From Candidatus Aminicenantota bacterium (lineage in GTDB: Bacteria > Acidobacteriota > Aminicenantia > JAMOAD01), in assembly GCA_027061995.1 (NCBI GenBank), contig JAMOUT010000086.1:1-25237 (forward strand): DNA of 25,237 nt, read 5' to 3'. A program made the translations under genes and the position numbers. This document shows, one piece after another, positions 1 through 8,246 of this stretch (position 1 is the first letter of the stretch; each line of letters begins with the position of its first letter). The notes below the pieces were generated by a model that ran no database searches, was not told the DNA's origin, and worked only from the letters and a program-made list of their open reading frames with translations.

Positions 1-14
1 GTCCCATGTTTTTT

Positions 15-64
15 TTGTCATAATGCTATATTTTATCATTATAAAATATAAATATCATATTTAT
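15..64 (+). promoter_or_regulatory. Candidate promoter and operator of the efflux operon
   Basis: TTGTCA at 15-20 is a 5/6 match to a -35 box. A TATAAA at 40-45 could be the -10, but the 19-nt spacing is long. Over it lies a perfect 10-bp inverted repeat, TATATTTTAT (27-36) and ATAAAATATA (41-50), with a 4-nt centre. It is followed by a second one, ATAAATAT (48-55) and ATATTTAT (57-64), around a single C. Symmetric sites over a promoter suit a dimeric repressor. In E. coli the related ybhGFSR operon is controlled by a TetR-family repressor (CecR); that link here is inference. A run of T at 9-16 may be the tail of an upstream terminator. Confidence 0.4.
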
Positions 65-78
65 TCGTAGGAGGTAGA

Positions 79-957
79 ATGAAAAAAATCGTATTGATTC
101 TAACGATTATAATTGCTTTTCAGTTTTGCGGTAAAAAAGAAATTGAAAATATAAAAGTGCAAGGTATTGTTGAAGCAGACATTATTACGATGAAAACCAC
201 TGTTCCGGGAAGTATAGACAAAATCTTTCATGCAACCGGAGATTCGGTTCAGAAAAACAGTATTCTTCTTAAAATTAATGCTGATAAGATATTAAACAAA
301 TTAAAAGATATTGAACTTGAACTTAATGAGTTAAAACTTAACAGAGAAAAATTAAAATTTAAAAATAAAATTTTAAAAGAAAAAATCAGTTATCTGAACA
401 AACAGTATGAGAGATTAAAAAGACTTAACTTTAAAAAAGCTGTCTCAGGGGAAAAACTTGAAAAAACAAAATTAAACTTAGATGAAGTTATTTATATGAG
501 AAAAGAGTTGATAAAAAACATTGAATCCATAAATAATGCAGAGAAAAAACTTTTAAATAAAAAAGATTATCTACTTTTAACTCTCAATGATTTTAAGATT
601 GTATCCCCCGTTAACGGAGTTATTCTCGATAAGTTTGTATCCGAGGGAGAAAATATTTTCCCCGGTTCTCCTGTTTTTGATATATATGATAAAGACAGCC
701 TTTACATAGAGGTCTTCCTTGAAGAAACCGAATTGGGAAATCTTAAATTAAATCAAAAAGTAAAAATTTTCATAGATGGAATAAAAGGGAAAGAGTTATT
801 CGGTAAAATTATTTATTTTGGCAAGAAAGCGGAATTCTCTCCCAAATATATTGTCTCCGAAAAAGAAAGAAAGGAACTTTTGTATCTTGTTAAGATAAAA
901 GTTGAAAATCATAAAGAGATATATAAAATAGGGATGCCTGTTACAGTGGAAATATGA
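79..957 (+). CDS. HlyD-family periplasmic adaptor of an ABC efflux pump (YbhG-like)
   Basis: This 292-residue membrane-fusion protein should bridge an inner-membrane ABC exporter to an outer-membrane channel. The N-terminus is a short basic-hydrophobic signal (residues 1-16) followed by Cys17. FQFC is a poor lipobox by E. coli rules, so lipoprotein modification is possible but unproven. Residues about 27-65 and 172-200 form the two halves of the biotinyl-lipoyl-like domain (VPGSIDKIF and IVSPVNGVILDKFVSEG). The stretch 66-166 between them is Lys/Glu/Leu-rich and reads as a long alpha-helical hairpin. The C-terminal beta-barrel carries FSPKYIVSEKERKELLYLVKI, close to the TPK...ERxxLVYxVKI signature of YbhG-type adaptors. 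Start ATG is preceded by TAGGAGGT at 68-75. Its stop overlaps the next gene by ATGA. No TolC partner is in the window. Confidence 0.85.
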   Translation: MKKIVLILTIIIAFQFCGKKEIENIKVQGIVEADIITMKTTVPGSIDKIFHATGDSVQKNSILLKINADKILNKLKDIELELNELKLNREKLKFKNKILKEKISYLNKQYERLKRLNFKKAVSGEKLEKTKLNLDEVIYMRKELIKNIESINNAEKKLLNKKDYLLLTLNDFKIVSPVNGVILDKFVSEGENIFPGSPVFDIYDKDSLYIEVFLEETELGNLKLNQKVKIFIDGIKGKELFGKIIYFGKKAEFSPKYIVSEKERKELLYLVKIKVENHKEIYKIGMPVTVEI

Positions 958-1868
958 TAAAAGTTGAAAATCTTTCAAAATCTTTCGGCGCTATCAAAGC
1001 ATTGGATAATATATCCTTTGAAATTCCAAAAGGGAAAATAACCATTTTTGCCGGTGCTGATGGCGCGGGAAAATCAACTCTGTTTAAAATTCTCATAGGG
1101 CTTTTAAAAAAAGATAAAGGAAAGATATTTGTGGATGGAGAAATATCCGAAAATAATTCGGAAAAACTAAGAAAAATAGCGGGCTATATGCCTGAGAGAT
1201 TCTCCCTTTATCAAGATCTTACGGTTGAAGAAAATTTTGATTTTTTCGGAGAGGTTTACGGAGTGGAAAAACCAAGAAAAAAAGAGATGAAAAAAACACT
1301 TCTTGAAAAAACAGGGATGGCTGCTTTTAGGAAAAGAAGAGCCGGGGCATTATCAGGCGGGATGAAACAAAAGCTCGCATTATCAACGATTCTTCTTTCA
1401 TCTCCCGAACTTATCATTCTTGATGAACCGACTACAGGTGTCGATCCCCTTTCAAGAATAGAGTTTTTCAATATAATCGAGGAATTAAAAAATGAGGGGA
1501 GAACAATCCTTATATCAACTCCGTATCTTGATGAGGCGGAAAAAGGGGGGTTCGTGGTTTTGATGAAAGGCGGGAAAATTCTAAAACAACAAGAGTTGAA
1601 AGAACTTAAAGAAAGTTTTACTCCGAAATTATTCAGATTAACTCCGAGCGAAAACATATTTAAAATAATGAAAAAATTGGTAAAAGATTCAAATATTCGG
1701 GAGAAGTTTTATATCAGAGGAAATTTTATCCATTATCTTCATACGGGAGAAAAAGATTTTTCGGTTTATATTCCTCACAGCGAATCTATTGAAATCCCTC
1801 CCAAATTGGAGGATATATACATCTATTATGAGAGAATCTTTAAAGGAAAAGAGGGAGATATAAATTGA
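954..1868 (+). CDS. ABC transporter ATPase, equivalent to the first half of YbhF
   Basis: This 304-residue nucleotide-binding protein should energise export through the two downstream permeases. Visible motifs are Walker A GADGAGKST (34-42), signature LSGGMKQ (133-139), and Walker B LIILDE (153-158) with its catalytic Glu. Two switch residues deviate: the Q-loop Gln is Glu81 (YMPE), and the H-loop His is Pro190 (STPYLDEAEKG). From memory, the STPYxDEAE motif is typical of the N-terminal ATPase of fused YbhF/RbbA-type proteins. The extra about 80 residues after the ATPase core (from about 225) are not assigned. It overlaps the adaptor gene by 4 nt and the next ATPase gene by 4 nt (TTGA), so translation is probably coupled. 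It most likely pairs with the second ATPase. Confidence 0.88.
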   Translation: MIKVENLSKSFGAIKALDNISFEIPKGKITIFAGADGAGKSTLFKILIGLLKKDKGKIFVDGEISENNSEKLRKIAGYMPERFSLYQDLTVEENFDFFGEVYGVEKPRKKEMKKTLLEKTGMAAFRKRRAGALSGGMKQKLALSTILLSSPELIILDEPTTGVDPLSRIEFFNIIEELKNEGRTILISTPYLDEAEKGGFVVLMKGGKILKQQELKELKESFTPKLFRLTPSENIFKIMKKLVKDSNIREKFYIRGNFIHYLHTGEKDFSVYIPHSESIEIPPKLEDIYIYYERIFKGKEGDIN

Positions 1869-2599
1869 GTGAAAATATAATAGAGGTTAAAGGACTTACT
1901 AAAAAATACGGAGATTTTACAGCGGTTAACAGTATTAATTTTAATATAAAAAGGGGGGAAATCCTCACCCTTTTGGGACCTAACGGAGCAGGTAAAACAA
2001 CTACTATCAAGATGATAACGGGACTTTTGAAAATCAGCTCGGGAAAGATATTCCTTAATGGGAAAGATACAACGGATACCCCCGACGAGATCAAAAAAAT
2101 ATCCGGCTATATGTCACAAAAATTTTCCCTCTATCCTCTTCTTACCCCTTTGGAAAATGTGGAATTTTTCGCCGGTATTTCAGGACTTAAATCAAAAGAG
2201 ATAAAAGAAAAGAAGAGTGAATTAAAAAAAATTGTTCCCGAAAATCTTTTAAAAATAAAAGTTGAATCTTTACCTCCGGGGGTAAAACAAAAAATCGCTC
2301 TTTTTTCAGCCTTATTATCAAAACCTGATATTCTGTTTTTGGATGAGCCTACTTCCGGTGTTGATCCCGAAGTCAGAAGAGATTTTTGGTTTGAGATTTA
2401 CGAATTAAAAGCAACCGGAAAAACAATTCTTGTAAGTACACATAATCTTGACGAGGTTGAATTTTCAGACAGAGTGATAATATTGCATAGGGGGGAAATA
2501 ATACTTTCGGGAGAACCCGAAAAACTTCTAAAAGAATATAATACAAACTCTTTTGAAGGAATTTTCAAGGAGGTTATCGCTGAAAATGAGAAGGCTTAA
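1865..2599 (+). CDS. ABC transporter ATPase, equivalent to the second half of YbhF
   Basis: This 244-residue ATPase has Walker A GPNGAGKTT (38-46), Q-loop Gln85, Walker B ILFLDE (156-161) and switch His193 (STHNLDE). The signature is degenerate, LPPGVKQ (136-142) instead of LSGGQ, as I recall for the second ATPase half of YbhF. The start is a TTG at 1865, with GAGGGAG at 1851-1857 seven bases upstream. The first internal Met (50) lies beyond Walker A, so TTG must be right. The stop overlaps the following permease gene. In E. coli YbhF both halves are one polypeptide; here they are two. The intact H-loop here and intact signature in the partner would form one fully consensus ATP site. Confidence 0.88.
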   Translation: MSENIIEVKGLTKKYGDFTAVNSINFNIKRGEILTLLGPNGAGKTTTIKMITGLLKISSGKIFLNGKDTTDTPDEIKKISGYMSQKFSLYPLLTPLENVEFFAGISGLKSKEIKEKKSELKKIVPENLLKIKVESLPPGVKQKIALFSALLSKPDILFLDEPTSGVDPEVRRDFWFEIYELKATGKTILVSTHNLDEVEFSDRVIILHRGEIILSGEPEKLLKEYNTNSFEGIFKEVIAENEKA

Positions 2600-3701
2600 A
2601 GCTATAATTATAAAAGAGTTTTTTCATATATTAAGAGATCCTAAAAGTCTCACGATAGTTTTCCTTATGCCTGTTATCATGGTTTTTATATACGGATATG
2701 CCATATCCTATGATTTGAAAAATATAAATGCAGGTATTATAGATTATTCAGGCTCAAGGTATTCAAGAGATCTTATCAAACTCTTCACAAACAACAGCTA
2801 TTTTAAATTAAGAAACCTTCAAAGAACAAAAAATCCTATTGAAAAAGGGGAAGAATTTTTAAGAGCCGGAAAGATAAAAGAGATAATAATAATTCCCGCT
2901 GATTTTTCCCGGAATATAGTAAGCGGTAAAGGTTCGGAGGTAGGATTTATAATAGACGGGAGTGATTCAAATACCGCAAATATTATCTATCAATACAATA
3001 ATATGATTATTAAAACATATCTTACGAAAGTGCAAAAAATCAAAAACCCCTTAAAAGTAAAGACAAAGGTATATTTTAATCCTGAACTTAAAAGTTCCTA
3101 TTTTTTTGTTCCCGGGCTTATTGCAATATTGCTTCTTATGGTTTCAGCTCTTCTTACTTCCATAAGCATTGCGAGAGAAAAAGAGACAGGCTCTCTTGAC
3201 CTGATTTTCATCTCCCCTCTCAAATCATCGGAAATAATCATAGGTAAAACAATCCCTTATATATTTATAGCCCTCTTTGAAGGGATAATTATCCTAATGT
3301 TTGCATATTTTTGGTTTAAGATACCGATAAGAGGTAATCTGTTATCTCTTTTCTTTTTTTCCCTTTTGTATATAATAGCGGGGCTTTCGCTCGGAATATT
3401 TATTTCAACATCAGCGGAAGATCAAAGAACAGCCATGCTCGGATCATTAATGTTGACAATGCTCCCCTCCATAATGCTTTCGGGATTCATTTTTCCTATA
3501 GAATCATTGTCAAAAGTTTTAAGAGGATTTACATATCTTATCCCCGCAACATACTATCTTAAAATCATTAGGGGAATGGTTCTAAAAGGTGCGGGAATAA
3601 AAAGTTTTCTTTTTGAAGGGGGAGTATTGGCGGGAATGAGTTTTCTCCTTTTACTGATTTCGACAATCAAATTTTCAAAGGGGAGGGAAAAAACAAAATG
3701 A
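2586..3701 (+). CDS. ABC-2 type permease (YbhS-like)
   Basis: This integral membrane subunit of about 371 residues has ABC-2 architecture. After a short basic N-terminus (KEFFHILRDP) there is one membrane helix (about residues 17-38), then a long extracytoplasmic domain of about 125 residues. A cluster of five further helices starts with LIAILLLMVSALLTSISIA. The cytoplasmic coupling motif REKETGSLDLIFISPLK with following IIIGK is the hallmark of the family. I chose ATG 2586 because AGGAGG lies at 2568-2573; an in-frame TTG at 2553 would add 11 residues but has no better site. It overlaps the ATPase gene by 14 nt and the next permease by ATGA. It should form a heterodimer with that permease. 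Confidence 0.88.
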   Translation: MRRLKAIIIKEFFHILRDPKSLTIVFLMPVIMVFIYGYAISYDLKNINAGIIDYSGSRYSRDLIKLFTNNSYFKLRNLQRTKNPIEKGEEFLRAGKIKEIIIIPADFSRNIVSGKGSEVGFIIDGSDSNTANIIYQYNNMIIKTYLTKVQKIKNPLKVKTKVYFNPELKSSYFFVPGLIAILLLMVSALLTSISIAREKETGSLDLIFISPLKSSEIIIGKTIPYIFIALFEGIIILMFAYFWFKIPIRGNLLSLFFFSLLYIIAGLSLGIFISTSAEDQRTAMLGSLMLTMLPSIMLSGFIFPIESLSKVLRGFTYLIPATYYLKIIRGMVLKGAGIKSFLFEGGVLAGMSFLLLLISTIKFSKGREKTK

Positions 3702-4801
3702 AGATATATTATTTAATGAAAAAAGAACTGATTGAGATATTAAGACAGAAACAGATGATATTCATGGTAATTGTTTCCCCCGTATTTCAACTTCTTATTT
3801 TCGGTTATATTGCCACAACGGATGTTAAAAATCTTCCGGTAGAGATAATAAACATATCCAACAGCCGATATTCACAAGAGATAATAAACAGAATAGAAAA
3901 ATCCCCCCTTTTTATAATAAAAAAAATAACCTCAAGATATGAGTCCCCTATTAAAAATATGAAAGAGGGGAAAATTAAAGCAGCCATATTATTCAGGGAT
4001 AGTTTTGATAGAAAGAGAAATCCTTCAGGTTTTCCCGATATACAGATTCTTATGGATGGAGTTGACTCAAATTCATCATTGATAGCGGCCGGATATTTTA
4101 ACGGGATAATAAATGATTTTCTTTTAACAGAATTTGATAAAAAGGGGATATCTGTAGCGGTAAAAGGAAAGTCCCTTTTAAGATATAATCCCGAACTTAA
4201 AAGTATCAATTATATGGGACCTGCAATAGTCGCCATGCTCTTAACTGTCATAGCCCTGTTTTTAACATCAAGCTCAATTGTCAGGGAAAAAGAGCAACAA
4301 ACAATAGATACTTTATTAATTTCAAGATTAAAACCCGTTGAAATCTATCTCGGGAAAGCGCTTCCAATGCTTTTTGTAGGACTTCTCGATATGTTCTTGG
4401 GGGTAACTCTTGTTGTCCTGTGGTTTAAAATACCCATAAAAGGGAGTATTTTTCAACTTCTTATAGCTTCAATAATTTATCTCACCGCCATATTATCAAT
4501 AGCCCTTTTAATCTCGACTTTTACGAATTCTCAGCAGGAAGCAATGTTTTTTGCATGGTTTTCCATGATAACCTTTATTCTTCTCTCGGGTCTTTATACA
4601 CCTGTTGAAAATATCCCTTGGGGATTAAGATGGATAACCAAAATTAACCCTTTGCAATATCTTATGAAAATAATAAGAGAAATTTTTCTAAAAGGTAATG
4701 GGATGAAATTCTTTTATAAAGATATTTTCTCACTAATAATAATAGGTAGTATAACAATCTCTTTTTCCCTGTTCATTTTTAAAAAAACTGTTTCAAAATA
4801 A
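3698..4801 (+). CDS. ABC-2 type permease (YbhR-like)
   Basis: This second ABC-2 permease, 367 residues, has the same fold as its neighbour: N-terminal amphipathic KKELIEILRQK, helix one, an extracytoplasmic domain, then five helices beginning near MGPAIVAMLLTVIALF. It carries the same coupling motif in the form REKEQQTIDTLLISRLK with EIYLGK. The two permeases are clearly paralogous along their length (shared FGY/YGY after helix one, NPELKS before helix two, and PI.G before helix four). GGGAGGG at 3681-3687 is its ribosome site. It is the last gene of the operon; no convincing terminator hairpin follows. Confidence 0.88.
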   Translation: MKIYYLMKKELIEILRQKQMIFMVIVSPVFQLLIFGYIATTDVKNLPVEIINISNSRYSQEIINRIEKSPLFIIKKITSRYESPIKNMKEGKIKAAILFRDSFDRKRNPSGFPDIQILMDGVDSNSSLIAAGYFNGIINDFLLTEFDKKGISVAVKGKSLLRYNPELKSINYMGPAIVAMLLTVIALFLTSSSIVREKEQQTIDTLLISRLKPVEIYLGKALPMLFVGLLDMFLGVTLVVLWFKIPIKGSIFQLLIASIIYLTAILSIALLISTFTNSQQEAMFFAWFSMITFILLSGLYTPVENIPWGLRWITKINPLQYLMKIIREIFLKGNGMKFFYKDIFSLIIIGSITISFSLFIFKKTVSK

Positions 4802-4861
4802 AGTGAGGCTCCATTTTCATTTACAATTTTTCTTTTGAACACCTAAAATAATGGATTTCAC

Positions 4862-4901
4862 TTGTCGAGATATTTTATATCTGTTAATATTTAAAATATC
4901 T
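4862..4901 (+). promoter_or_regulatory. Candidate promoter with inverted repeat before the tricorn gene
   Basis: TTGTCG at 4862-4867 and TAATAT at 4885-4890 are 17 nt apart, each a 4/6 match to consensus. A perfect 10-bp inverted repeat, AGATATTTTA (4868-4877) with TAAAATATCT (4892-4901), frames the -10. Its arms share ATATTTTA/TAAAATAT with the repeat at 27-50. The ribosome site GGAGGA at 4907-4912 follows directly. Function as an operator is inference. Confidence 0.35.
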
Positions 4902-4918
4902 TTTTCGGAGGAAACATT

Positions 4919-7900
4919 ATGAAAAAAATTAAAAGGAAAAATCAGATTTTCAAAGGAATTTTTATCTTTCAGATTATGATTTTAATGATTATCTTATTTT
5001 CTGCTATTAATCTTCTTAATGCAGAGGTTAAACAAAGACCTTTAATGAGATATCCCGATATACACGGTGATACGGTTGTTTTTGTTTATGGTAATGATAT
5101 ATGGAAAGTTTCTGCAAAAGGGGGGATTGCCCAAAGATTAACCATAAATGACGGAGCGGAAGTATTTCCGAGATTCGCCCCTTGCGGCAAACGGATAGCT
5201 TTTACAGGGGAATATGATGGTAATCCCGATGTTTATATCATGGATATTTACGGGGGAAATATTAAGAGACTCACTTATCATCCGGGATATGACGAGGTTG
5301 TCGGATGGCACCCTGTAAATCATAAAATTATTTTTCGTTCAAACAGAGATGCAGCTTCAAGATATAACCATCTTTTTATGATAAAATCTGACGGAAAAGG
5401 ACTTGAAAAACTTATTCTTCATGAAGCTGTTGCAGGAAGTTTTTCCCCCGACGGAAAAAAAATAGCATACAACAGAGTATCCCGAGAAAACAGAACATGG
5501 AAAAGATACAAAGGGGGATTGGCACAAGATATATATATTTTTGATTTTAATACAATGAAAGACAAAAGGATTACAAAATTCAGAGGAACGGATAGAATCC
5601 CCATGTGGATCGGGGATAAAATATATTTTACATCCGATAGAGACGGTGTTCTTAATCTTTATTCATATGATACGAAAACAGAAAAAATAAAGCAGCTCAC
5701 TTTTCACAAAGAGTATGATGTCAGAAGACCGAGTTATGATAAAACAAAAATAGTATATGAATACGGGGGAACTCTCAGGATATATGATACTAAAACAGGC
5801 GAAGATAAAAACATCCCTATTGAAATAAGAGCAGACTCCCCTGAAACAAGACCTTATTATAAAAATGTCCGAAGATATATAACTGATATGGATATCTCCC
5901 CCTCGGGAAAAAGAGCTTTGATTGTGGCAAGAGGGGAAATTTTTTCCGTCCCCGCGAAAAACGGCTCAATAATAAACATTACCGAGGATTCGGGTTCAAG
6001 AGACAAAGACGGGGTATGGTCACCCGACGGAAAAAAAATCGCTTATTTTTCGGATAAAAACGGGGAATACAACCTTTATATAGTAGATGCCGAAGGCAGA
6101 AGAAAACCTGTCAGATTAACGGACTTCAAAAGCGGATACAGACATTATCTTAAATGGTCACCCGACGGAAAAATGATAGCTTTTGCTGACCAAACACTAT
6201 CTCTTTACTATATTAATATAAACACTAAAAAGATTGTCAAAGTTGATAAAGCCGAATATCAAAATATTGATATAGATCAGGATGAAAAAGCTATTTATGA
6301 TTTTAATTGGTCGCCCGACAGCAGATACATCGCTTATTCAAAGATGGATAAGGATTTTATTACAAAAATTTATATATACTCTCTTACGGATAAAAAAATT
6401 CATTGCGTAAGTGCGGGATTATTCAATGATTTTGAACCTGTTTTTACCCCCGACGGAAAACACCTTATATTTATTTCAAATAGAAGATTTAATCCTACTT
6501 TCTGTGATCTTGACTGGGAGATGGTATATAAAAAATTGGCGGGAATCTATAGTATCACCCTTCAAAAAGATACAGCCCCCCTTTTCCCCTATAAATCGGA
6601 TAAAAGTTATATCGAAAAATCCCCTGCGAACAAAGGGAAAACAACTAACATAAGAATTGATTTTGACGGAATAGCAAGCAGAATAGAGATGCTCAATCTT
6701 CCGAGAGGAAATTACAGAAAACTTTCGGTAAACAATGGCACTGTTTTTTACCTTAATTCTGACAAAGGGGATTATAACCGTTTTAAATACAGAGATATAG
6801 GCCCGAGAAATCTTTACGGGTTCTCATTAAAAACCGGGAAATCAAAAGTATTGGTAAAAATGATAAATAATTATAAACTCTCTTTAAACGGTAAACATAT
6901 CATTTATAAGAAAGGTTCATCAATAGGGATAATTAATGCGGGAATGCAGGCAGGCAAAGGAAACAGGCTTAATCTTTCAGGATTGACAATGAAGATAGAA
7001 CCTCTTAAAGAGTGGAGACAAATATATAATGAAGCATGGAGAATAGAGAGAGATTATTATTATGAACCGGGCATGCATGGTGTTGATTGGAATAAGATAA
7101 AAGAGAAATACGGAAAACTTCTTCCTTATGTATCAAACAGACAGGATATCAGATATCTTATAGGGGAGATGATAGGGGAACTTAATACTTCCCATACTTA
7201 TATATTCGGCGGAGATTATCAAAGAAGAGGTAAGAGGGTGAGTGTGGGCCTTCTCGGCGTTGATTGGGGGAAAGATAAAAAGAATAATCTTTATTACTTT
7301 AAAAAGATTTACAGGGTGGCGGATTGGTCGCGAAATGTATTCCCCCCTTTGGCAAGACCCGAGATAAAGATAAACAACGGTTGGTATATTTTAAAAGTAA
7401 ACAATAAAAAAGTATCGGGAGATAAAAATATATATTCATATTTTGAAAATACGGCGGGTAAACTTATTGAGATAACGGTAAACAGTAAACCGACTCTTCT
7501 CGGAGCCACAACATATAAGGTGAAACCAACCTATTCGGAAAGAACCCTAAGATACAGGGATTGGGTTGAATCCAACAGGAAAAAAGTGGAAAAAGCCTCT
7601 AACGGGATGATTGGTTATATCCATCTTCCCGACACTTATATGGGATCCGCCGTGGAGTTCCCCAAATATTATTATTCACAAATCACCAAAAAAGGGTTGA
7701 TAATAGACGGCAGATACAATGGGGGAGGACTTGATCCCGATATATTCTTAAGAAGATTAAACAGAAAAATACTCTCGTATTGGACAAGAAGATACACACA
7801 TGATCAACTCGGTCCCCATATGACAGCCAACGCACACATGGTTCTTTTAACAAATAAGCAAGCGGGTTCGGGCGGTGATGAATTACCTTATGAATTCAGA

Positions 7901-8218
7901 AGAAAAAAGATGGGACTCATCATAGGAACAAGAACCTGGGGAGGACTTGTAGGTGTTTCCATGTTTATTCAACTTATTGACGGAGGTGGAATAACAGCTC
8001 CCGATTACAGAATATACAGTCCCGAAGGTAAATGGATAATAGAAAACCATGGTGTTGACCCTGATATAGTAGTGGATCTTGACCCTGTCGAGGTGTCTAA
8101 AGGATACGACAGACAACTTATGGAAGGGGTTGAAGTTTTACTTGAACAGATTAAAAAAGACCCGAAAAAATGGCCTGAACACGGAGCTTATCCCGTAGAT
8201 AAATCAATTAAAAAATAG
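4919..8218 (+). CDS. Secreted tricorn protease homologue
   Basis: This 1099-residue serine peptidase of the tricorn type (family S41) should cut peptides into short fragments. Residues 1-35 form a signal peptide, with basic MKKIKRK, a long hydrophobic core and ILNA-type ending LLNA before EVKQ, so the enzyme is exported. Residues about 40-330 and 330-690 contain TolB/WD40-like propeller blades (repeated W/FSPDGKKIAY, SDRDGxxNLY). Then come a helical linker, a PDZ-like part and the C-terminal catalytic domain. Candidate catalytic residues match tricorn positions: His759 in ELNTSH, Ser984 in AGSGGDE with Asp987 nearby, and Glu1042 in IENHGVDPD. The length is normal for tricorn. GGAGGA at 4907-4912 sets the start. 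The gene appears monocistronic. Confidence 0.9.
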   Translation: MKKIKRKNQIFKGIFIFQIMILMIILFSAINLLNAEVKQRPLMRYPDIHGDTVVFVYGNDIWKVSAKGGIAQRLTINDGAEVFPRFAPCGKRIAFTGEYDGNPDVYIMDIYGGNIKRLTYHPGYDEVVGWHPVNHKIIFRSNRDAASRYNHLFMIKSDGKGLEKLILHEAVAGSFSPDGKKIAYNRVSRENRTWKRYKGGLAQDIYIFDFNTMKDKRITKFRGTDRIPMWIGDKIYFTSDRDGVLNLYSYDTKTEKIKQLTFHKEYDVRRPSYDKTKIVYEYGGTLRIYDTKTGEDKNIPIEIRADSPETRPYYKNVRRYITDMDISPSGKRALIVARGEIFSVPAKNGSIINITEDSGSRDKDGVWSPDGKKIAYFSDKNGEYNLYIVDAEGRRKPVRLTDFKSGYRHYLKWSPDGKMIAFADQTLSLYYININTKKIVKVDKAEYQNIDIDQDEKAIYDFNWSPDSRYIAYSKMDKDFITKIYIYSLTDKKIHCVSAGLFNDFEPVFTPDGKHLIFISNRRFNPTFCDLDWEMVYKKLAGIYSITLQKDTAPLFPYKSDKSYIEKSPANKGKTTNIRIDFDGIASRIEMLNLPRGNYRKLSVNNGTVFYLNSDKGDYNRFKYRDIGPRNLYGFSLKTGKSKVLVKMINNYKLSLNGKHIIYKKGSSIGIINAGMQAGKGNRLNLSGLTMKIEPLKEWRQIYNEAWRIERDYYYEPGMHGVDWNKIKEKYGKLLPYVSNRQDIRYLIGEMIGELNTSHTYIFGGDYQRRGKRVSVGLLGVDWGKDKKNNLYYFKKIYRVADWSRNVFPPLARPEIKINNGWYILKVNNKKVSGDKNIYSYFENTAGKLIEITVNSKPTLLGATTYKVKPTYSERTLRYRDWVESNRKKVEKASNGMIGYIHLPDTYMGSAVEFPKYYYSQITKKGLIIDGRYNGGGLDPDIFLRRLNRKILSYWTRRYTHDQLGPHMTANAHMVLLTNKQAGSGGDELPYEFRRKKMGLIIGTRTWGGLVGVSMFIQLIDGGGITAPDYRIYSPEGKWIIENHGVDPDIVVDLDPVEVSKGYDRQLMEGVEVLLEQIKKDPKKWPEHGAYPVDKSIKK

Positions 8219-8246
8219 CATTCTTTTTATTACGGAAGAGTTCTTT

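Noticed and set aside
4801-4863. Long-range stem AAGTGA/TCACTT plus CCATT/AATGG after the permease stop
   Set aside because: The stems are short, interrupted by an asymmetric loop and separated by about 34 nt, with no T tract; chance is likely.
8219-8246. Bidirectional terminator between the convergent tricorn and membrane-protein genes
   Set aside because: The gap is T-rich with a repeated TTCTTTTTATT, but no inverted repeat was found.
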